A stretch of DNA of 64,000 nucleotides from Pegea sp. RAD2-039. Lineage: Eukaryota > Chordata > Thaliacea > Salpida > Salpidae. Under the pieces are notes generated by a model. That model ran no database searches and was not told the origin of the DNA. It saw nothing but the letters and a program-made list of their open reading frames with translations. Below are positions 1 through 12,962 of this stretch, one piece after another. The stretch spans positions 558,001 through 622,000 of the forward strand of contig JAQGEQ010000287.1 in the NCBI GenBank assembly GCA_034620365.1, read 5' to 3'. Made by a program: the position numbers and the translations under genes. Positions within the stretch are counted from its first letter, which is position 1. Each line of letters opens with the position of its first letter.

Positions 1-972
1 AAGGACAACTGAAACCTTGAAAAAAAGATCTTTTTACAAAGTTCCTTATATGTTAGGAATTTGTAGCACTGAAGGTTATGGTCTAATGGCTCCGTGTCAA
101 GATAAGGGATTTGGTGATGGGATCACAGAAGAAGATGGTAAAGGCGCTATAAAAGGGATTTTTAGCATGATATCTGAGGTTTGTTAGTTATCTTTGACAA
201 TAGAAAAATCTCAAATATATGTTTTTGGTGGTTACACGTTATAAATTCATAAATATTTCACAGCCTAAAAACGTTGACAAATATGTTGATGATATCTGGA
301 GAGAATACAAAAAAGAATTTGATGAAAGTGATAAGCTTTTAAACAGTAAAATAGCTGCTGAAATTGTTGGAGATTATTATTTTAATATTTCTTCTATTCG
401 ATTTTCTAAAGCTTTTTCAGGTTCTTAAACATATGTCTTGTAAATCAAACATAAGAACTAAGAGACGATAGAGACTAATCAACATCACTTTAACAGAAGT
501 AGAAGACAACACTTTCTTCTATCGAATGAGCCAACAATTATGTTTTAGTCACAAAAGAGAGTTCAATCTCAGTGAAAATCCACTGAAACCTGATATCTGT
601 GAATGTGATCATGGAGATGATATCTTTTTTACACTCGGTGCCCCGTTTTCAGATTTGAAGTTTTCTTTTGATGTCAAATTTAATGAGGAAGAGAGAAAAC
701 TGAGTGAAAATTGGATGAGGTACATCGTCAATTTTGCTTATACAGGGTAAGTGTGACATAAGCTGGACTAAGTAGCAGAATTCTATTATTTCTATTTTGT
801 TAGAAACCCAAACAAAGGTCCTTATAATTCTACTCTCTACTGGAAGCCGTTTGTAGCAACAGAAGAAAATTACTTGGAAATAAATTCAAACCCTGAGATG
901 AAGACCAAGCTAAGTCCAAATAGAATTCAATTTTGGAATGAGCATATAAAAACTGCAGAGATAGAACAGTAG
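1..972 (+). CDS. Carboxylesterase (type-B / CES-like), 3' part
   Basis: C-terminal third of an alpha/beta-hydrolase ester hydrolase; the 5' part lies outside the window. Exons 1-178, 264-420, 497-746 and 804-972 join in phase across GT-AG introns and end at TAG 970-972. The first exon reads VPYMLGICSTEGYG, the region holding the acidic member of the Ser-Glu/Asp-His triad. The third exon holds CDHGDDIFFTLGAPF, the classical His motif (HGD-E/D) of carboxylesterases and cholinesterases, followed by the family block with FNEEERKLSENWMRY and NFAYTGNPN. The serine motif is not in the window. No C-terminal HxEL retention signal is seen (the end is TAEIEQ), so the enzyme may be secreted, but the N-terminus is not visible. 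Substrate cannot be read from this fragment. It converges tail-to-tail with the gene at 1374-4304, and AATAAA at 1110-1115 is a candidate poly(A) signal. Confidence 0.9.
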
Positions 973-1373
973 TAATCTACTATAGCTTTCATTATTAATG
1001 AATTGTACAATTTTTCAAATGATTTTTTTGTGTTAAAATCTTCAATCTTTATTTAAAATATTTATAAAGAACTTCAATTATTATTCACTGCAAATAATTT
1101 TTACAAAACAATAAAAGATTTTGATAAGATTACAAAAAATGACAAAAATAGTTTGGCAACAATAAAAAAAGGAAGTTCTGTGCAAAAATTAAATCAAAAA
1201 GTTAAAATAGATGCAGCAAAACGTCAAATGAAAGTTGTTAACTCTATACAAGATATACAATAAGGATGAGGATTGAAGAACAGATTATAAAATGAGTAAA
1301 AAAATATTAATGTGTTTCGAGACTAGTAAAAACATGATTATAAAAAGAAGATTAAAAAGATGTCAACTTAAAA
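973..1373. other. Convergent 3' intergenic spacer
   Basis: AT-rich spacer between two genes that converge. No coding exon recognised. It contains AATAAA (1110-1115, + strand) and TTTATT (about 1048-1053, a minus-strand poly(A) signal), so the two 3' UTRs may overlap. Confidence 0.5.
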
Positions 1374-4304
1374 TCAAATCAAATTATCAGTAACATCATC
1401 TTGACACATCAATTTGTCAGCTTCATCGGATTCCTCTTCTGTTTCAAAAGATAATTCCTTAATGACGTTCATTCTTTCAACAACACAACCAGCTGTTATT
1501 CTTTCTTCTGCAATATATTCCCACATCTCTGGAAGGATTCGACACAAACGAGACATCCCCTGTTAGATGAAGATTTATTTGAAGATCTGCCTGATCAGCA
1601 TTCACATATACCTCGTGCTTTTGCCAACTTGCTTTTATTTCTGGTTGTTTTCTATTCTTACAAACGAGCATCAACACTTGATTCTTGTTTGGAAACTCAT
1701 TTATATGATCAGCAAAAACTGGTTTATACGGAGAAGCCATTCCTATGGCAAAGATAGAAAGTTAGATAATCATTATAAGAGATGTTAGAGTAAACCTGGG
1801 ACTGCATTACAGCAGTTCATCATCTCCCACATCACCAACGCCATCGCGTAAACATCAACTCTTTTGAAAGATTCAGGATCAAATAAGTTAACTAAACGCT
1901 CCAATAACTCAGGAGCCATATATCTAGAGGTTCCAACTTGCCCTAGTAACAATCAATGAGTGACATGGACAGCGAATTGTCCATTTATCTACCTGCATTT
2001 GACCAATCTTCACGGGTAAGTTTTGGGTCCAGTTTAAGTGAAAGGCCAAAATCAGCAATGACACACGACTGTTGGTCATCTTTCACTAAAATGTTTGTAC
2101 TTTTCATATCTCGATGAGCTATTGGGACTTTAGATTCTCCGTTCATATTATGTTCCGCATGTAGATAAGATAAACCTAAAGATAATTATCGTCACTTCTA
2201 CAATCAAGTAATTGATGTGCAAGAAACCGTTTGCAATCGATAGAATCATTCCACATAATTGATTCCATGACAACGGATTTGAAAAAAGGTAATTAGCCAG
2301 ATTTCCTTGTTTGTAGTAAGCGGTAACCAACCAATACTCTAAATGCTTTCGAATGGATCTTTTTTCAGCTGTGTAGTACTCGATGATGTTTTCATGATGC
2401 ATCCAACTGAAATAAGTTTCAATCATTTTACAATTTGAAGAAAACAATCACAAGCATCAAAAGAAAAGTCACAAGCATCAGAAGCCAACATATAGTCAGG
2501 AGGTTATTCAAGATAACAGAAAAAGTTTGTCAGATTACTTGATAATTTTAGCTATAAAAAGAATAAATGGTTTTTTGCAAACTATAATCTCAAGTTACAA
2601 GTCATTCGAAAAATGCTTGAGACATAAAGTATTCAGCACCCAAGCTAGAGTTGTCTCATAAAGTTGAGCTACAAGTTAAAGTACTAAACCAATTGAAGAG
2701 CTATATAATTGATGATAGAAATTGAATCTAAGATCATGAAATGACATTTACAAAGTTTATCAAGTATGCTAAGAAAAACTTTATAAATAAGTTTGCTGAT
2801 TTGTTATTCTAATATTTAAATAAAAGCTGATGTTAAGAACAAAAATTAATTGTAAAAAAAGAAAGAACAATTTTGATGGTGTTAAAATTAAGAAAAGGTT
2901 TTTAAAAACTGATTATGGTTTTAACTAAAGAGACATTTGATAAATACAAACCTCTCATTTAGCATGTCAATTTCTTGCCTCCAAGCGCCATAATTACGTA
3001 GAGAAAATGACTTGACAGAAACAGCTATTGGCTTGTCTTTCTCTTGCATTAGTTGAGCTTGATAAACTTTAGCATAACGTCCTGATGCTGTACGTAAAAA
3101 TATCGATTATAAAAAGTTTCATTTTGGAGCAGTTCTTTAATGATAGATACAAGAAACAAAATTTACCGATTCTTTTCAAATGAAAGATTGGCAGTAGCAA
3201 GGGATTTGATTCACCATTATTGCTACTTCGGGTGTACTGTGTAGCAACACTTGATGAAGCTGAGTCAGCTTTAGTTCTAAGATAAAAAAGAAAACGAATG
3301 ACGCATTACAAAAAATAGATTAGTTGCAGAAATAGATTTAATTTGACATCACGTAAAGGCAAGAATTTGCCATAATTCATTAACTTGCTTTCCTATTTTA
3401 ACATTTTACTAGCTTCAAATAACTAGCAGCAATTAATTGATAGTTTTTAAGTTACTTTAGCTACAAGTAAATTTTTATCGATTTCATCAAATGATAAAAG
3501 TTTAGTGTACAGGAAGAGAAAATGGTTACTTGTAAGTTGAATCGCTGTACAAATCACTTTCACTACAACTTTCACTATCATCTGGTAGTGATTGGTGTCC
3601 ATATCTAAACTTGTTATCTTCCATTTTCGTTTTATTTCTATAATAACGACATCTAATAATGATGAGAGCAATTCCAAAGAGAATGAAGAAAGATCCGGCC
3701 ACTGACAATGTAATTGTTGTCGTCATATGTGAAGTGCTTTCAACCTCTAAAATTTGTTCTTCAACCAAAGTAAAAACACCAGCTGTGAACAGTAAATAAT
3801 GTTTACAACCGAAATAAATGTGTGAAAGATTCAACATACTTTCATTACAAAAGTATAGGGGGTCAAAAGTAACTACTTTGTTACAATCATCACTACCACA
3901 CTCATAAGTCCATCTTGATTTTTCATCAATAACAACTAATCGACCATTTAGTTGTTGTTTGCTGACCAAATCTTGTAATAGTACTTGCTCGTCCGCACAC
4001 TACAAACGAAAGAGTTTAAAGTCATTATAATATTGAGTAAATTAGTGATCATACAAAAATAAAAGATTCTAACTAACACCAGTTGAACAGCTTGAATATA
4101 TTGTGAATCCGTTTATGCTCGATATTTCAAAAGTAGTTACGCATAAACAGTCACTACTACAGCTTTGTGAAGAGCAGTTGTGAGCTTGAGTAAGATTACA
4201 GCTATGACTGTCACATAGTGTATTTGAGTAGGAGGTTTTAGGACAAACCCAACAATTATTAGCGGCAGACACCAAGTTGATAACACACCAGATGATTATG
4301 AGCT
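1374..4304 (-). CDS. Activin receptor type-2-like Ser/Thr kinase (5' exon missing)
   Basis: TGF-beta-superfamily type II receptor, a plasma-membrane kinase that binds activin/BMP-type ligands and phosphorylates type I receptors. Minus-strand exons: 4078-4304, 3530-3999, 3167-3276, 2952-3087, 2228-2406, 1993-2175, 1796-1942, 1612-1742, 1374-1559; phases agree throughout. The first two encode a Cys-rich ectodomain ending in [10 protein letters not shown] (the three-finger CxxDxCN signature), then one TM helix ([20 protein letters not shown]). The kinase shows [11 protein letters not shown], the VAIK-type lysine in [40 protein letters not shown], and a C-terminal [14 protein letters not shown] that matches ACVR2/TGFBR2. 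The 4078-4304 exon encodes a hydrophobic start ([16 protein letters not shown]) but has no in-frame ATG and begins at an acceptor, so a small upstream exon with the start codon was not located. All catalytic residues are present. Confidence 0.88.
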
Positions 4305-6242
4305 CTATAAATACAAAAGCATAAACAAATTTTATATTAAAAGAGCACCTCTCAGCAACACATATTCTAAATAATACTTTAAAGAGTAAAAGTAAAAATT
4401 GTGAAATTATTGTAGAACGTAAAGTTTTTGTATTTATTGGTTACTATAGATTTTGATATATATTAGTTTCTTGAAAAAAAATCAAGTCTTAAAAAGAAAA
4501 AAAAAGTTTTTTGAATGTTAAATCATATTAAGCTCAATTATTTTTTAACTTTAAGTAATATAAACGTTTGCTTTCTTAGATATATTTATATCAATAATAA
4601 AAAATCTTATTTTAAACAGTTTTTAACTGTTTTTAACTAGAAAAATTGATTATAATGACTCATTTTTCTGAAAAAATAACTTTAAAATGTAAATTCAATT
4701 ATGATCAAGTTGATTATGAAAATCAAAATAATAATAGCATTAAGTGAAACTTAATTAAAAATAAAAAATCTTACCATTAAGTGAAACTTTTTCCATTTTA
4801 AACACTTAATTGGAGTTCATTAATACCTTAAAATACTTTTAAAAAATATTTCATTTACAACTCACATATTAGGCAAATAACCATTACAATAACAAATAAT
4901 ATTTGAAATAACTATATCTGCAAATAAATGAAATTAATTTCTATATTGTATAATATTCACTAGGACCTGAATATTTTAAAACAGATCTGTAATAAGTTAA
5001 TCCAACATAATTAAGAACAAAACTACAAAAGTTAAACATGTTACAAAAATCTAGAATATAAATAAAATATCTTATAAATTATTGACTTATAATTTATTGT
5101 AATCAAAATCAGTTGTTGTTATTATTGTTATTATTTAGAAAGCATTTATATAGAAGCATTTATACTATAATTATTAAAAAGTTTATAACTTAACTTTAAT
5201 TATATCATTTGGTATATAATATGTAAGATAATAAGTAGAATAGATGAAGTTAGGTAAATATTAGCAAAATTTCTTAAATACACTATATATAGTATTAAAT
5301 AAGCTTCAAGTTTAATGTAAACATTTTTAAAAATGTTTATTTTCTAACAAAACCTGGCTAGATGACTAGTATAAGAAATGTTTATAGACACGAAATAAAT
5401 ATTGGTTGCATTTCAGAGGTCGAGTTATAGAGAAAATAACAAAAATCTAGACAGTTAATTATTAGTTAAAAGACCTTGTCTGACGATGCCATACTGTTCT
5501 TTTACGTAAAAGGTTTCAAAGTTTAAAAAAATTGTATTTATAAAATCCAAAATCATAAATAATAAAATAAGGCTTAGAGCTTCCAACAGTTATTAATTTG
5601 AATTCAATAGCGAGTTTTTTTATAGTATTAATAATAAGTTGAAAAATGAATTGGTTAGCTCTACGCTTAGAGCATTTATATATAAACAACAAATATCCGA
5701 AAAATTTTAAACCTGTAGAAGCTAAATTTAAACAGATAACAGAAATTTTAGAATATCAAATACTTATACGATATCGACATTTGTATGCTTGTATTTTGAA
5801 AGTAAAAACTTTATTTCAAGTACTATTTGATCGCGCTTTACTACTTTAATGATTCATTCCCCTAAAAATCAAACGCGCCTACTTTTGAAACGATAGCCAG
5901 GTTTTTATTTGAGAACGGGAATTTGAAAAACTGAAAGTTTCGATATTTTATTTACTAAAATTTATTGGTAAAATTGGGGTTAACAACTTGAACTTTTTTT
6001 TTTCTAATTTGTAGCTTTTATACTTCTTTTTTTAAACAAATGAAAGTCTGCCTATTAAGTTCAAAGAACACTTGCTTATATTAATCAGTCTGACATAGAA
6101 ACTAGGTCCGACAAAAGTTGCAAACCAAAAATGCGGGATTAGATACTTATCATTAGCATTTTTTAAATTGCAATATATTTATTATATGAAAACTAATAAT
6201 AAAAAACAGTTCCTTAGTCAACAAAAAATCCACACGATGCCA
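4305..6242. other. Intergenic DNA
   Basis: About 1.9 kb of AT-rich sequence. The first exon and promoter of the activin-receptor-like gene should lie in its left part, but I could not place an ATG-donor pair. No convincing exon otherwise; a short ORF at 5646-5849 has no recognisable features. Confidence 0.4.
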
Positions 6243-9200
6243 CTAGTCCAACAATTTCTTTAATTTTCTATTGGTATTCAAAGAAATCTTTCGTAGTATT
6301 TCAAAATTTTCACCCAGTTTTTGACTTTCAGTCTCCATCCATACCAAGCCCTGTAAAAAAAGAATACTTTCAGAAGCGTACATATACACATTCCAAATAA
6401 AGGTACTTAAATTGGCTTCAAACTAACTAAGTTGCGAAATCCAATATTTAAAGTTTATCTTACTTTATTTTCTAATTCATTACAGGATTCAGCCATTTCT
6501 TTTCCGTTCTTTACTTTTTTAGCACAATCTTTAATCTAAAATTTTAACGAATTATTAATTCATACTTAGGACTAAGTTTAAGACCAACCACTTACACTTT
6601 TTTCAAATCTTCCCATTTTGTTACTAATTTCATTAACTACTCTTAATCCTTGTTCAAAGCTTTTATATTCCTAGAAAATGATCAAATAAATTTTTATAAA
6701 AAATAAATCATGGTTACCTGTAAGCTTGTGAAATCTATAGCAACAGGCTTTAAGCTATCACTCAATGTTGTTAAGGCTACAGATTTCATTTCCTTTGTAT
6801 GCCCCTCCATTCCTTAAAAGTAAATATTAAATAAAATACTATCAAGTGATTAAAAGGGATGCACTTTTGCTTAATTGACTCAAATTTTCCATGTTCTTTT
6901 CGATTTTTTCCCAGTTTTTGCAATTCTTATCGTCATCCAGCATTTTTTCACTACCGAGTTTCTTCATTTTGAACAGAGCTTCGTCGATTTTCTCAACAAT
7001 TTTGTTTACTCCTACTTTCACCTAAAAATTAAATTCTTAATTATTGATTTTGTTAGAAATAACAGATTCCTACATCATCATCACTTTTTCCAATTGTTTC
7101 CAATTTATTCAATAATTCTAGAAAAAGATTTCACAAAGTAAGACAAACTTGAGGTTTTTAACGTTTTTTTACTTGTTCTCATAGATTCATAAAACTGAAT
7201 ACGTTTTTGAAGATACTTATTAAAAGAATTCTTATTATTCTGATTGAAGCCAGTCTGAAATGAATAAAGTATTGTATAATGAAGAAGTTTATAATAGGAT
7301 ACCTGCAACACATATGTCTTGTTGGTTTTTTGAGAATCGGTGCTTAGTGAATCTTCACCATAAGTGTTAATAGCAGTGGTGAACGAAGTTTTAAAAGATG
7401 ATTCACTGGTTTCATCGTTTGATGGCTTATAAAGCTCATCGAGAGTAGCAACAGCAACATCTACATCAAGAGCAACTGTTTCATCCACATCAACATCTTC
7501 GTCCACAGCAACATCTTCGTCCACAGCAACTATTTCATCCACAGCAACTATTTCATCCACAGCAACTATTTCATCCACAGCAACTATTTCATCCATAGCA
7601 ACAGCTTCACCCTTAGCAACAGCTTCACCCTTAGCAACAGCTTCACCCTTAGCAACAGCCTTAACAGCTGGACTCTTAGCAACGACTTTATCCTTAGCAA
7701 CAGCTTCACCCTTTGCAGCTGGTTCACTCTTAGCATCAGCTGGACGCTTAGCAACGACTTTATCTTTAGCAACACTCTTATCCATAGCAACAGCTTCACC
7801 CTTTGCAGCTGACCCACCCATAGTAACAGCTGGACTCTTAACAACGACTTTATCCTTAGCAACGACTTTATCCACAGCAACAGCTTGACCCTTAGCAACT
7901 GGTATACCCTTAGCAACTGCCTTATCCACAGCAACAGCTGGACCCTTCACAGCAGCTTGACCCTTAGCAACAGTCTTATCCACGGCAACAGCTGGACCCT
8001 TAGCAACAGGTTCACCCTTAGCAACAGCTGGACCCTTAGCAACAGCTTCACCCTTAGCAACAGCCTTATCCACAGCAACAGCTGAACCCTTAACGGATTC
8101 ACCCTTAGCAATAGATTCACGCTTAGCAACAGATTCACCCTTAGCAACAGCTTCACCCTTAGCAACAGCCTTATCCACAGCAACACTTTTCACAACTGGT
8201 CCACCCTTAGCAACAGCTGGACCCTTAGCAACAGCTGGACCCTTCGCAACAGTTTTATCCACGGCAACAGCTTGACCCTTAGCAATAGATTCACCCTTCG
8301 CAACAGATTCACCCTTAGCAACAGCCTTATCCACAGCAACAGCTGGACCCTTCACAGCAGCTTGACCCTTCGCAACAGCTTGACCCTTAGCAACAGATTC
8401 ACCCTTAGCAACAGATTCACCCTTAGCAACAGATTCACCCTTAGCAACAGATTCACCCTTAGCAACAGATTCACCCTTAGCAACAGATTCACCCTTAGCA
8501 ACAGCTTCACCCTTAGCAACAGCCTTATCCACAGCAACACTTTTCACAACTGGTCCACCCTTAGCAACAGCTGGACCCTTAGCAACAGCTGGACCCTTCG
8601 CAACAGTTTTATCCACGGCAACAGCTTGACCCTTAGCAATAGATTCACCCTTCGCAACAGATTCACCCTTAGCAACAGCCTTATCCACAGCAACAGCTGG
8701 ACCCTTCGCAACAGCTTGACCCTTAGCAACAGATTCACCCTTAGCAACAGATTCACCCTTAGCAACAGATTCACCCTTAGCAACAGATTCACCCTTAGCA
8801 ACAGCTTCACCCTTAGCAACAGCTTCACCCTTAGCAACAGCCTTATCCGCAGCAACACTTTTCGCAGCAGATTGACCCTTCGCAACAGTTTTATCTGCGG
8901 CAACAGCTGGACCCTTAGCAACAGCTGGACCCTTAGCAACTGGTCCACCCTTAGCAACAGCTTGACCCTTAGCAACAGCTTCACCTTTAGCAACAGCCTT
9001 ATCCGCAGCAACACTTTTCGCAGCAGATTGACCCTTTGCAACAGTTTTATCTGTGGCAACAGCTGGACCCTTAGCAACAGATTCACTCTTAGCAACAGAT
9101 TCACTCTTAGCAACAGCTTCACTCTTAGCAACAGCTTCACTCTTAGCAACAGCTTCACTCTTAGCAACAGCTTCACTCTTAGCAACAGCTTCACCCTTAG

Positions 9201-10542
9201 CAACAGCTTCACCCTTAGCAACAGCCTTATCCACAGCAACACTTTTCGCAGCAGCTTGACCCTTAGTAACTGCCTTATCCACAGCAACAGCTGGACCCTT
9301 CACAGCAGCTTGACCCTTCGCAACAGTTTTATCCACGGCAACAGCTTGCCCCTTAGCAACAGATTCACCCTTCGCAACAGATTCACCCTTCGCAACAGAT
9401 TCACCCTTAACAGCTTCATCCTTAGCAACAGCCTTATCCACAGCAACAGCTGGACCCTTCACAGCAGCTTGACCCTTTGCAACAGTTTTATCCACGGCAA
9501 CAGCTTGACCCTTAGCAACAGATTCACCCTTAGCAACAGCTTCGCCCTTAGCAACAGCTTCACCCTTAGCAACAGCCTTATCCACAGCAACACTCTTAGC
9601 AACGACTTTATCCCTAGCGACATCTTCACTCTTAGCAACAGCTTCACTCTTCGCAACAGCTTCACTCTTCGCAACAGCTTCACTCTTAGTAGTACTTCTG
9701 CTGGTGGTAGTAGTTACATCCGAAGTCTTGCTTTGACCACTCGCTTCAGGGTTTGTTTTTCCACATTGGGAATGCTATAAAGTCACAAATTTAAATCAAG
9801 TGTGCAAGTTTCTTTGTAAGCTTACGTCTCGACTCGAAAAATTTTCCGGAAGAATTCCTTTCATAAGTTCTGTGAATAAAATGTTTGAAAAGTTTTGCTA
9901 CTTTCGTGAATGATTAGAAAATGTTAACCATCGAGCTGGTAAATCGAAATTTGTTGTCGCAAGGCTTCATCTTTCTTTTCTTGCTCAGTCAGTTCCTCTT
10001 CAACTTCATCATCATCAGCTCCAAAGGTTTCTTTAATCTTAATTAAATATCTTTTTATCGAATCATTTGATAAAAGTATTTAATTTAACCTGGTCAGCGT
10101 CAGTTCCTCCTGGAACTAGAAAAAATTTTGGTTATAAGAGATGTTTTTAATGTGAGATGATAAACTTACTAGCGTTTAAAGTTTCTATTAACTTATTTCC
10201 CAATTCTTTCACCATTTTGTAATCCTTCTCTTTTCTATCCTCATGCAGTGCCTTTAGAATGTTCAAAAACTCGTCGTTTTCGTCAGTACCTTCTATTTCA
10301 AGTTGTTCTTCTGCTTCTTTAGGCCCGGAAACAGTTGGTACAACTTGAAAACCTGAAGAACTCGAAGGTTTTTCAGTTTTAGTTAAATCACTATCAGTAG
10401 GCTCCATCGAACTGGCGGAAACTGCTTCTGGAGTCTTTGGGCTTGTCGGTGTTTTACTTGATGAATCTAAGGGTTGCTGCTTCATTTTGATTTTTGACTT
10501 TTGTGACTTTTTTTTCCCCATTTCAAAAGCGAATTTATTCAA
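6243..10542 (-). CDS. VAKGE hexapeptide-repeat protein (1,218 aa), function unknown
   Basis: Not recognised as any known family. Twelve minus-strand exons join in phase: 10170-10542, 10090-10115, 9929-10037, 9826-9869, 7303-9774, 7173-7254, 7074-7117, 6865-7021, 6718-6812, 6596-6670, 6464-6535, 6243-6350 (3,657 nt including TAG). The N-terminus is Lys/Ser-rich (MGKKKSQKSKIKMKQQ) with no signal peptide, followed by an acidic stretch (ADDDEVEEELTEQEKKDE). The giant exon 7303-9774 encodes over 700 residues of a six-residue repeat such as AVAKGE, SVAKGE, AVAKGQ, VAVDKA, drifting to an acidic AVDEIV/VDEDV end. The C-terminal ~240 residues, from nine small exons, are charged and helical with heptad-like stretches (for example VNKIVEKIDEALFKMKKLG), probably coiled coil. 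Likely intracellular. ATG at 10540-10542 was chosen as the first in frame; a second Met follows at residue 8. No TM segment seen. Confidence 0.75.
7436..9710 (-). repeat. 18-bp coding minisatellite (A/S-V-A-K-G-E/Q/P hexapeptide array)
   Basis: Tandem 18-bp unit, on the plus strand close to agcaacagcttcaccctt, lying wholly inside one exon. Variants differ mostly at two or three bases and give AVAKGE, SVAKGE, AVAKGQ, AVAKGP, AVAVDK and AVAKSE hexapeptides. Longer composite blocks recur, for example the run from the GQAVAVDKTVAKGP type to GGPVVKSVAVDK near 8160-8290 and again near 8530-8660, so there is higher-order repetition. The unit length is a multiple of three, so copy-number change keeps the frame open. 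Confidence 0.9.
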
Positions 10543-12962
10543 CTTAAAAAGGAAACGACTATTGAGGTTATTAACAATTCGAAAATATTGTTTAGAACCT
10601 AAATAAATTTAACAAAATAAGTTTAAAAGTTTGTTCTCATCTACTAAAAAGAAGTTCTACTTTTTTGACATGGTATCCGAAATTATACATAACATTTTAG
10701 GTTCTTAGAACACAATAACAGCGAAAATATACGAAGGAAACAAAATACAAGAAAATCAATCGAAGAAGATCAAGTAAATACTTAAAAGTTATTCATTGAA
10801 AGCAACTTCTTTTTAAGCTCATCTTTCACAGCAACATATTTTCGACGACTAGTATGACAGTTTACCAGAAAGCTTCCAGAAATGTTTCATTTTTATACCG
10901 TACATGAATAAAAATTTAAGTTTTAAAATTATTAAGATCAACAATAAATGATTACTTATTCGGTATTTTAACTGCTTTTAGGTGGAAAGTTTGTTAAAAA
11001 GTTCACTTTTTTGTTCAAACGAATTGCAGACAACTTATAACACAAATATCGTGTTTAATATGTAAGCATCATTTTAGCTATCAATGATTGAAAAGAATGG
11101 GGAATGACCGGTTACCTAAAATTGTATTTTATGGCAAACAGTCATCTTGCTCCAAGAAAAAGGTACAAGAAGCCGGTAAATCTTAGTTTGAAAGAGTTCA
11201 ACAACACCACTCTCAGTTGTTTCAATTTGCGGCAGAACTTGTAGTTTGGGAAAAACCCTGCAGTACGTAAATATAGTTTGTGAGCCTACTAAGGGCTGCA
11301 GATAAACCAAGAAAGTGAATGGCTCTAAGGTTCTAGGTTCTAAGATCACCAAAAGTCTCACACATCTCTAGAAATGTGACCGAGAGCACCTTTTACACTT
11401 TAAATTATTCATACACGAATTTTCCAAACCAAGGGATAATGAATTGTGGTTCATATTTACATCATCTTTTTATTTATATTGTGTATTGCCTGGTCATGTA
11501 TGAAATATCTTCGGATCCCGAAGCACTGGGTACAATTATCAAGACATGTATTAGTTGATTGTGCTAAAAATAACAGAGACTACAACAGATAAGTGTCACG
11601 AAAAATTAAACATAAGTTTTTGAGTATAAACGTTGATTACGTATGTACATTTTACAGATTTAAAGTTTTAGTTGAAATAGTTTATTTATTCTCAGAGCTT
11701 ATTAAGTTTTCAAAGAGATTAATTTTCTTACGAATTCCTCATGTCAACTTTAAGGTAAAATTTTTATGAAAAAAAAACAATTAAAACAAGTTTTTTGCTT
11801 TCGCTTGAATATCTAATGATTGGTGAAACATAAATCTACCGCAAGAATTTAAAAAGACGAAAACAACTTGTTTGTTTCTATTTTTCAAAATTCTCTTTGA
11901 TTGTATATCTGTATTTTAAGTATTTGAATAATCAACTTTTATGTTAAAACATACTCCTGTGCTCAAACATTAAAAATTTCATCTAGCCGATCATTAACTA
12001 GTAGAAATTCCTTAAATAAATTGTTTAAACACTCCGGAAAAGGTAGATGTCAATTCTTATTGTAGAAAATTTGTAGATAAAAACTGCTGTTAATTTAATT
12101 GCATTATTTTTACGAGTTCTTAAAACAATAGTTCTGATTTTTAAATGAAATTCTAAATTATGCTTTCCTTAAATATTTTTTTTGAACCTGTATGTTGTAT
12201 ATTTTTGTCGCTATTATATATAAAGAGTAAGTATTTTGTTAGAATATTAAATTAGTTTTCACAAAAGATTTTTTTTCCATTTTTTAGACGAACAAACATA
12301 ACTTAAATATTTTAATTTATGTGATGAATTCAACGAATAATGATAAAGAAAACACAAAATTAATTTACAGATATTTTATCAATTTAATAGTGAAAACGAA
12401 AATTTCAGATTAAGTCGTAATTATTAGAAAAGTAAAACCAAATAACAATTTTAAAACGAAAATTATTTGCTTTGTAAGCGGATTATAAGGCAAATTTCAT
12501 TTGATATACCTATGATAGCAGAAACAAACTCACACTGTAAAGTTGGCAATAATGTCAACAAGTTACAATCAGATCTTTGAAAACATCATCAATAAGTTAC
12601 AGTTTTAGGAGAGAAAAAAGATTCAAGATTGAAAATTTCACGGCACTTCAAATATGATTTAATATGAAAATATACAACTATTTATAACAGCTTTGGAAGT
12701 TAGGTCATTAATTAATTGTATTAATCATTAGTACTTAAAAAATGAAATATTTTATCTGAACTATCAGTGGCAATAAAAACGTTTCAAAGTAGTAATCATT
12801 GGCAATTATAACAAACAACGTGCAATTGACAGCAGTAGTACAATTGATAAAAAGCAAGGTTGCAACTTTCGTAGTTTCACTTGAAAAATATTTAATCTTC
12901 TGATTTTTACAAGATCATGTAAATCATTGAATCAAATAGTTAAAGATTTTGAAGAGCAAACT
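10543..12962. other. Intergenic DNA
   Basis: About 2.4 kb between two minus-strand genes. It should contain the promoter of the hexapeptide-repeat gene next to 10542. Short ORFs at 11116-11361 and 11376-11558 show no family features. Nothing else recognised. Confidence 0.4.

Noticed and set aside
5646..5849. Plus-strand 67-codon frame
   Set aside because: Short, no domain or splice context, and expected by chance in an intergenic region of this size.
7436..7450. LDELYK near the end of the hexapeptide array, resembling the C-terminus of GFP
   Set aside because: Six-residue chance match; no beta-can fold or chromophore sequence in the gene.
8272..9780. 502-codon plus-strand frame (TLSNSF repeats) and several minus-strand LLLRVKL frames
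   Set aside because: Shadows of the 18-bp VAKGE repeat. Only the VAKGE frame joins in phase with both flanking exons.
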